Assembly: GCA_030429785.1 (NCBI GenBank)
Contig: JAUIEQ010000027.1
Coordinates: forward strand, 1-8,871
DNA length: 8,871 bases
Direction of reading: 5' to 3'
DNA from: a bacterium
GTDB taxonomy: Bacteria; Patescibacteriota; Patescibacteriia; S139-126; S139-133
Part shown: positions 1 to 4,588 of the stretch, piece by piece
Numbering within the stretch: the first letter of the stretch is position 1
Layout: the number at the start of each line of letters is the position of its first letter
Position numbers and translations under genes: made by a program
Notes under the pieces: model-generated
The model's database searches: none
What the model was told of the DNA's origin: nothing
What the model saw: only the letters and a program-made list of their open reading frames with translations

Positions 1-2541
1 TGCCTTCACTTCTTGAGTTGGGTTGTTGGCAGTTACTTTGACTCCAAAGCTACCACCAAGAATTGGGGCGTTGTTCGTATTTTTGAAGCTCTCAATTAAA
101 TTATCAACATCTTCAGCTGAGCCTGATGACGCAACTTCAGCAGCCTGTCCTTGCTCTCCATCAACAATAACGACCGTCTCTGCGTAATTATCTCGTTCGT
201 TTCGATCCGGAACTGGAGAATAAACGCTAGCATTATTGAAAATAGCCTGCGCTCCTTCTACATCCGGACGAACTTTTGCTTGGTAATGTCGTACTGCCAT
301 TTCACCTACTCCCAAATATGGAATTTCCCAATATACATATCGTCCTTCATGTTCGCCACCGCCAGTATCAACAACCTCAACCAGTGATGGATTGATATGC
401 GCTGTTAACAATGTATCAGTTGCTGGCGCATCACCTTGATTGGTTACGGTAAGTGTGTAGTACAACATACCGCCAGCAACTGCAGGATTTGGACTTGGCT
501 CAACGATTTCAAATACATTCAAATCAGGTTGGCCAAAATGAATACCACCTTGCCAACTACCCAAGATATTAATCATTGCAAATGTCCAATGATCGCCGAC
601 AATTGTACTGTTTACTAAGTTAAAAATATTCGAAAGTGCAAAAATGTCTCCAGTTTCAATATACACATCACCATCATTGTCATTAGCGATGTTTTCACCT
701 GATGTACCAACAATTGCAACATCGTTATTGACGACCGCTGTATTGTTATTATTGAGAACTGAAGCACCGTTGTGGTTTGCTTGCGCAACATTCGAACTAC
801 CCGCACCTGTCTGCCCATTTGTTAGCGCTAACGAGTTTGGATCACCTGACGCAGACAAGCCATGCGGTGTATATGAGAACACAATCTGAGCACCTTGCTT
901 CGTGACATTAAAGCCTTCAGCAGGCACACCCCAAATTTCACCACCCCAATCACCACCTGCTACATTCACAACACCATACACCCAATTATCTTTGATGATG
1001 TTGGTATTTACGTAATCAAGAATTTGATTCATAGTTACTACCTCACCAGTCTCTACATATACGTTGCCTTCATTTCCAGATGCTTCATTATCTCCACTAG
1101 TCCCAAGCACTTCAACGGTATTAGTTACTTCTGCATCGTTCACTACACCAATCGTTGCGCTCGTATCAACAGTACCCTCAGTTACATTGATACTTTCATC
1201 ACCAGTTGAACCATTGAGAAGCTCTGCATCAGTTCCACAATTACCCTGACACACCGATGCTGCTGGAGCAGTTTGTTGAACTGGATTTGTTAATGATGGC
1301 AACAACAGGTCTCCCACCCACTTACCAACTATATTTACCATCACCATAGTCCAGTTTTCACCAACAATACTTGTATTCACAATATTAACCAAATTATTTG
1401 CCAGCACCACATCACCTGTTTTGATAATAACATTACCGTTCTCTATTACTGTATTCTTTCCAGATACGCCAGTGAGCGCAATATTATTATTAACTACTGC
1501 ATCATTTGTATTATTGATAGTTGTTGAAGTGTCAGTACTAGCAGTTCCAACATTTGAACTACCTTCACCAGTTGCCAAATTCGCCACCAAAAAATTCTGC
1601 CAATCATCACTATCTTGAACATGTCCCGCAAGTTCATTCAACGTAAACTGCGACAAATCAAGGTCTCCAATCACTTCACCTGCGACACTATAGGCCTCTG
1701 CCAAATAATTCGTACCAACAACATTAAAATTAATTAAATTAAACAACGCTGTAATCAATTGTATATCCCCAGTTGAGAGACCAACATTTGCCAAGTTTTC
1801 TTCAACGGTGTTTGTGCCTGAAGTACCATTTTGTTCCAATGTATTATCTACTGCAGCGGTGTTGTTGTTATTGACTAACAAACTCTCATCTTCAACGACC
1901 GAACCTTGGTTGGTGCTTTCCGCACCAGTTTCATTATTCACAACTGAACCATCAACACAACCAACACAACCACTTTCAAGGGACGTATCAACTTCATTGT
2001 AATTTGCAACATTCTCCACAACTTGTGATCCTTTAACCTCTCCAGTTTCTACAATTACCACTGCATCATCTTCATCCCATGGACTATGTGTATTTGAACC
2101 ACTGCTTTGCTGCTCTTGATCATTACTTTGTTCCTGTGTGCCCTCAAGAGTCGAGTCTGAATCAGACTGTAGTTGAGGGTTTTGCTCAGCTTGTTGACTA
2201 GACTGTGACTCATTTCCTTGGTTTGTGCTAGCTGGCTGTTGCTCATCTGAAGGAGTACCGCCCAATCCTTCCAAAGAATTATCACCTTCACTTGAGCCGG
2301 CATTGTTAGACTCATCTTCAACAATTTGTTCTTCTTGTACTGATGGTACTTCAGATTGCTGCTCTTCAATAAGACCACTATCACCACCTGAACTACTTTC
2401 TTGTTCAGTAGGTTGTTCTGTAGTAGTTTGAGTTTCGTCAGACTCTTGTGCAATAACGTGTGACGGCACGATAGGCGTAAACACCAATAACCATACAAGC
2501 AGTATGGCGCTGAGACGATTAGCATATGGGGAATGTATCAT
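1..2541 (-). CDS. Large secreted repeat protein with a DUF11-like domain, C-terminus beyond the window
   Basis: The frame is open for all 847 codons from the ATG at 2541 to the left edge, so the gene is 3'-truncated by the window. Residues 1-32 look like a signal peptide (hydrophobic SAILLVWLLVFTPIV, then SHVIAQE). Residues 33-155 are a Gln/Ser/Glu/Asp-rich low-complexity stalk. Four ~90-residue repeats follow at about 206-294, 324-413, 446-537 and 578-669. Residues ~673-793 resemble a DUF11/CARDB-type Ig-like domain (PNPAVAGGMLYYTLTVTNQG). There is no Shine-Dalgarno before the ATG. The repeats are related to those in the 251-residue protein encoded just upstream. By analogy with similar CPR proteins the missing C-terminus may carry an anchor, but this is not visible. 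The role (surface layer, fibre or adhesin) is unknown. The open frame and export are well supported; the function is not. Confidence 0.9.
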   Translation of the reverse strand, partial: MIHSPYANRLSAILLVWLLVFTPIVPSHVIAQESDETQTTTEQPTEQESSSGGDSGLIEEQQSEVPSVQEEQIVEDESNNAGSSEGDNSLEGLGGTPSDEQQPASTNQGNESQSSQQAEQNPQLQSDSDSTLEGTQEQSNDQEQQSSGSNTHSPWDEDDAVVIVETGEVKGSQVVENVANYNEVDTSLESGCVGCVDGSVVNNETGAESTNQGSVVEDESLLVNNNNTAAVDNTLEQNGTSGTNTVEENLANVGLSTGDIQLITALFNLINFNVVGTNYLAEAYSVAGEVIGDLDLSQFTLNELAGHVQDSDDWQNFLVANLATGEGSSNVGTASTDTSTTINNTNDAVVNNNIALTGVSGKNTVIENGNVIIKTGDVVLANNLVNIVNTSIVGENWTMVMVNIVGKWVGDLLLPSLTNPVQQTAPAASVCQGNCGTDAELLNGSTGDESINVTEGTVDTSATIGVVNDAEVTNTVEVLGTSGDNEASGNEGNVYVETGEVVTMNQILDYVNTNIIKDNWVYGVVNVAGGDWGGEIWGVPAEGFNVTKQGAQIVFSYTPHGLSASGDPNSLALTNGQTGAGSSNVAQANHNGASVLNNNNTAVVNNDVAIVGTSGENIANDNDGDVYIETGDIFALSNIFNLVNSTIVGDHWTFAMINILGSWQGGIHFGQPDLNVFEIVEPSPNPAVAGGMLYYTLTVTNQGDAPATDTLLTAHINPSLVEVVDTGGGEHEGRYVYWEIPYLGVGEMAVRHYQAKVRPDVEGAQAIFNNASVYSPVPDRNERDNYAETVVIVDGEQGQAAEVASSGSAEDVDNLIESFKNTNNAPILGGSFGVKVTANNPTQEVKA
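535..1926 (-). repeat. Four ~90-residue tandem protein repeats within the large secreted protein
   Basis: Units lie at about 1660-1926, 1303-1572, 931-1206 and 535-810, roughly 120-130 residues apart. The shared pattern begins TGxGSSNV, then an Asn-rich segment (NNNxAxVxN), then GxSGxN, then GxVxIxTGD, then N-L-x-N-x-x-[IV]-V-G-x-N/H-W, and ends V/I-N-x-x-G-x-W-x-G. Units 2 and 4 are closest to this pattern; unit 1 lacks the tryptophans. Short alternating V/I/A strands with Asn and Gly turns suggest a beta-rich, solenoid-like fold, which is inference. A Cys-containing insert (CVGC, CQGNC) lies before unit 1 and between units 2 and 3. Confidence 0.8.
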
Positions 2542-2563
2542 ACAATTGTCAGAATAATACTAA

Positions 2564-2594
2564 ATGAGTTACTCATATTTGACACAGCTGTCAA
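2564..2594 (-). promoter_or_regulatory. Promoter/operator region of the large secreted protein
   Basis: Two inverted repeats lie 23-53 bases before the start codon. TTGACA-CAGC-TGTCAA occupies 2579-2594 with 6-bp arms, and ATGAGT-T-ACTCAT occupies 2564-2576 with 6-bp arms. On the minus strand the first contains a consensus -35 hexamer (TTGACA, 2594-2589), but the hexamer 17 bases on (TAACTC) is a poor -10. A better -10 (TATTAT) sits 12 bases before the ATG and would give an almost leaderless mRNA, which fits the missing Shine-Dalgarno. The promoter choice is unresolved; the palindromes are directly visible. Confidence 0.4.
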
Positions 2595-2605
2595 TAAATA
2601 TCAAT

Positions 2606-2670
2606 GCTCCTAATAAATATCTATAGTATAGATACTTATCAGGAGCCAGGACTGATCTCTGCCAGTCCTG
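2606..2670 (-). terminator. Two abutting RNA hairpins after the 251-residue protein gene
   Basis: Seventeen bases past the stop codon the minus transcript can fold an 8-bp perfect stem with an 8-nt loop (2663-2670 with 2647-2654). It is followed with no gap by a 41-nt symmetrical element (2606-2646) with two 20-nt arms about one central base. Eighteen of the 20 pairs are Watson-Crick. The other two are A/C mismatches on the plus strand but G-U wobbles in minus-strand RNA, so the structure looks selected as RNA from this gene. The following sequence is A/T-rich without a clean T-run. It could be a terminator, a 3' mRNA stabiliser, or a processing site. Confidence 0.55.
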
Positions 2671-2687
2671 AGAACCTGTGGTGAGTC

Positions 2688-3443
2688 TTAAAGACCAAAA
2701 GGACTTCGTAGAACTCGGATGATGTTTTCGTTAGCGAAAACAGCAACGTCTTGTGCAGCTTCAGCATTGCCAGTAACGATAGCTACGTCACCGCCAACTG
2801 GAGTTGAACTTTCTTCTGATTCTTCAGATTCAGCCCAAGTCTTGTGGAAACCGTCTCCGTGACTGTTGTATACGTCATCCCATTCTTCATCAAGTGTAGC
2901 ACGAGCCCACTTTGACCAAGTTTCGTATGAACCATTTTCTTCAACAACGTTGTCACCGGTTCGAGCATCATTCTCTACATCAAATTCGATGTCAGCTTCT
3001 TCTGTCTTTGTAACGTCGATGTCTTTTTCAAAATCAGCTTTGTTTTGATTTACTGATTCATCACCTGTAGCTTTGTTACCAAGGTAGCTGTAGTCAGCAC
3101 CACAGTCACAAGCGTCAAGTACTTCAATATCATTGAAGTTTGCTTTTGCAGAAAGGATTTGCAAAGCAGTTGCGTTACCAGTAGCGATAGCAGTACTTCC
3201 CAAGTTCTTTCGAACTTCGTTGTTACCACTGTTAGCACTATTAGTAGCATTTACACTAATTTGAGCATTGTTTTCAACTTCAACTTCAATGCTTTTGTCT
3301 TCTTTCAAGTCATTAGAATTTTCTGATTGGTAACCAGTTTCATAGTTAGCTAGGTCATCTGTGTAGTACACATCAGCTGAAGCACCAGCAAAACCTGCTA
3401 CCAATAATGCCATGACTGAAAAAGCAATCAAACTCTTTTTCAT
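2688..3443 (-). CDS. Secreted TGNA-repeat protein, probably abundant surface protein
   Basis: This encodes 251 residues. The start MKKSLIAFSVMALLVAGFAGASA is a typical signal peptide with likely cleavage after ASA (residue 23). The mature part is acidic and has two divergent repeats at about 53-109 and 150-245. Each has VENxA and N-rich stretches, then xAIxTGNAxAxQ, ending ANxNxIxVL. A CDC motif lies at 112-114. The pattern resembles the repeats of the large protein encoded 146 bases downstream, so the two are probably relatives that may assemble together. Alanine is mostly GCT and glycine mostly GGT, with many AAC, GAC and ATC codons, suggesting high expression. No Shine-Dalgarno precedes the ATG. 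No anchor or sorting signal is present, so it is either released or held non-covalently. The biochemical function is unknown. Confidence 0.88.
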   Translation of the reverse strand: MKKSLIAFSVMALLVAGFAGASADVYYTDDLANYETGYQSENSNDLKEDKSIEVEVENNAQISVNATNSANSGNNEVRKNLGSTAIATGNATALQILSAKANFNDIEVLDACDCGADYSYLGNKATGDESVNQNKADFEKDIDVTKTEEADIEFDVENDARTGDNVVEENGSYETWSKWARATLDEEWDDVYNSHGDGFHKTWAESEESEESSTPVGGDVAIVTGNAEAAQDVAVFANENIIRVLRSPFGL

Positions 3444-3464
3444 AGGTTTGTAATGTTAATAATC

Positions 3465-3482
3465 AATAGATAATTATCTATT
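3465..3482. promoter_or_regulatory. Perfect 18-bp palindrome before the 251-residue protein gene
   Basis: AATAGATAATTATCTATT is a perfect palindrome centred 30 bases upstream of the start codon. In the mRNA it would fall in the leader; in DNA it looks like a dimeric repressor site. Its half-site ATAGATA recurs, in the opposite arrangement, in the hairpin element at 2618-2634. Confidence 0.4.
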
Positions 3483-3522
3483 TCTATAAATAAGCAACAA
3501 TAAGTATCTCGACCTTTATGCA

Positions 3523-3538
3523 ATTACTAAATAGTAAT
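3523..3538. promoter_or_regulatory. 16-bp inverted repeat in the leader of the 251-residue protein gene
   Basis: ATTACTA-AA-TAGTAAT has perfect 7-bp arms. It lies about 80 bases before the start codon of the secreted repeat protein. Nearby minus-strand promoter candidates are weak, for example TTGAAT (3580-3575) and TAAATA (3557-3552) with a 17-base spacer. Operator or leader hairpin are both possible. Confidence 0.3.
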
Positions 3539-3585
3539 GTATATTGTCACCTATTTATTCCGGTAGATAAAAATATTCAAAGGAC

Positions 3586-3615
3586 AAAAAAACTCACATA
3601 CAAAGCGTATCTGAG
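3586..3615 (-). terminator. Rho-independent terminator of the small intergenic transcript
   Basis: On the minus strand a 9-nt arm (3615-3607) pairs with 3601-3593 with a single G/G mismatch around a 5-nt loop, and is followed directly by seven T (3592-3586). No called gene ends just before it, which is the main reason to suspect a separate short transcript here. Confidence 0.7.
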
Positions 3616-3732
3616 CACTTACAACATATCAGTTATATTACAAAGAGCACGTACCTGATGAAGTACTGAGTTCGTAATATGGTTAACTGGAGTTGGGACA
3701 AGCACCATAAGGGTCTGCTTTGTTCTAATAAA

Positions 3733-3784
3733 CCTCCTTATTAGTCCTCCAAAGCGTCCTCCATTGCCTCCTCAAAATTCCTCC
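3733..3784 (-). promoter_or_regulatory. Array of five GGAGG motifs
   Basis: On the minus strand GGAGG occurs at 3784-3780, 3771-3767, 3762-3758, 3750-3746 and 3737-3733, with steps of 13, 9, 12 and 13 bases. The steps are not all multiples of three, so a repeated peptide does not explain them. Each is a strong match to the anti-Shine-Dalgarno end of 16S rRNA, yet none is well placed before a substantial gene. Confidence 0.6.
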
Positions 3785-3871
3785 TTTTGAAACCGTACGA
3801 TATGTACTATTAAATTGTGAAACATTTTTGGGGAATAGTTCTGACAACTCGTCAGTGCTATTCTGTGCTTC

Positions 3872-3899
3872 ATTGTAGCAACCAAGGCTACATTGTCAA
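3872..3899 (-). promoter_or_regulatory. Sigma-70-type promoter of the small transcript
   Basis: On the minus strand a perfect -35 TTGACA (3899-3894), a 16-base spacer and a near-consensus -10 TACAAT (3877-3872) predict a start near 3865. The -35 begins 72 bases past the sortase stop codon, with no hairpin terminator in between, so read-through from the sortase is also possible. A stem TGTAGC/GCTACA spans 3874-3892 within the promoter. Confidence 0.65.
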
Positions 3900-3970
3900 C
3901 TAACGCCAAACTATTTTTTCCACAGAGATATTAACTTTATTATTTTTTATCAAACACACGCAATTTCACA

Positions 3971-4588
3971 CTACTCCGCTACAACCAACCTGCCACGCAC
4001 AACTAACCGATGACTCGTAGAGTACAATGGTGTACACGTAAACAATGTCACAATTGACTCATCTGTAGGAGCTAAAATATCCACTCGATCAGGAGTTACA
4101 TCAAACTGCTCATACACTTCATACTGATATTTTTTTCCGTTCCATTCAATTACAATACGATCTCCAACCCCAAGCTCATCTAAATCAAAAAATGAACTTG
4201 GATGATCCTTGCCGTACATCCACCGATGTGCTGATAGTACTGTATTACTGCCAGCGTCAGGCGTTGATGAACCAGGAATACGCCAAATACCCTCAGCAAG
4301 CGCTTCGTATCCCCCTTCAAGGATCGTACCATCAACGCCAATTGCATTAATTTGTAGACTATTATGTGTTTGCTTAACCGAGAGTTGTTCATGATACTCA
4401 CCACGCTCTTCACCAGATGGTAAATATACAGATTGTGGTGTAGCTGTTGCTAATTGCGTATACAACCAACCCGAACTCAGTAAAGCAATACAACCAAGAC
4501 TCAACAAAGTCATTCCTATCCCGACAAACAGTTGTTGTCGGGATAGGTTATAGACATGTGCTATTTTATACTTCTCGTGCAGAGCCAT
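3971..4588 (-). CDS. Sortase (transpeptidase), class C-like active site
   Basis: This 205-residue membrane-anchored transpeptidase probably cleaves LPxTG-type signals and attaches the protein to an acceptor on the cell surface. Residues ~20-42 form an N-terminal membrane anchor, placing the catalytic domain outside. The catalytic triad is visible: His121 (TVLSAHRWM), Cys185 (TLFTCTP) and Arg194 (TSHRLVVRG). The Cys-Arg stretch resembles pilin-type class C sortases (TLxTCTP...HRLLVRG), but I see no class C lid motif or C-terminal membrane helix, so the class is uncertain. The ATG at 4588 gives a good anchor and a 23-base overlap with the upstream gene; an in-frame GTG at 4606 is the alternative. 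The upstream gene ends with LPETG, its evident substrate, and the overlap implies coupled translation. Confidence 0.93.
   Translation of the reverse strand: MALHEKYKIAHVYNLSRQQLFVGIGMTLLSLGCIALLSSGWLYTQLATATPQSVYLPSGEERGEYHEQLSVKQTHNSLQINAIGVDGTILEGGYEALAEGIWRIPGSSTPDAGSNTVLSAHRWMYGKDHPSSFFDLDELGVGDRIVIEWNGKKYQYEVYEQFDVTPDRVDILAPTDESIVTLFTCTPLYSTSHRLVVRGRLVVAE

Larger units (their letters stand above)
3586..3865 (-). ncRNA. Candidate small RNA or leader transcript with five Shine-Dalgarno-like motifs
   Basis: A strong promoter (3872-3899) and a terminator (3586-3615) bracket about 280 nt with no convincing gene. The predicted 5' end has a small stem (CTGAC/GTCAG, 3841-3855). The middle holds five GGAGG copies. 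Only tiny frames are present: a TTG-started 16-residue frame (MRRQWRTLWRTNKEVY, 3775-3725) placed 4 bases after a GGAGG; a 7-residue frame (MEDALED, 3764-3741); and a 29-residue frame (3708-3619) that has no Shine-Dalgarno and ends three bases before the terminator stem. It may be a regulatory RNA, a leader-peptide RNA, or the mRNA of a very small protein. It matches no RNA family I recognise. Confidence 0.42.

Noticed and set aside
895..1209. Plus-strand 104-codon frame
   Set aside because: It lies wholly antisense to the verified frame of the large repeat protein and has an implausible composition; it is a shadow.
535..1926. CRISPR-like or recombinogenic DNA repeats in the large gene
   Set aside because: The four units are similar as protein but well diverged as DNA, so they are protein-domain repeats and not a DNA repeat array.
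2055..2525. Minus-strand 156-codon frame overlapping the start of the large secreted protein
   Set aside because: It is a shifted reading of the same DNA. The frame starting at 2541 gives a signal peptide and 847 open codons, while this one gives compositionally odd sequence without a signal or motif.
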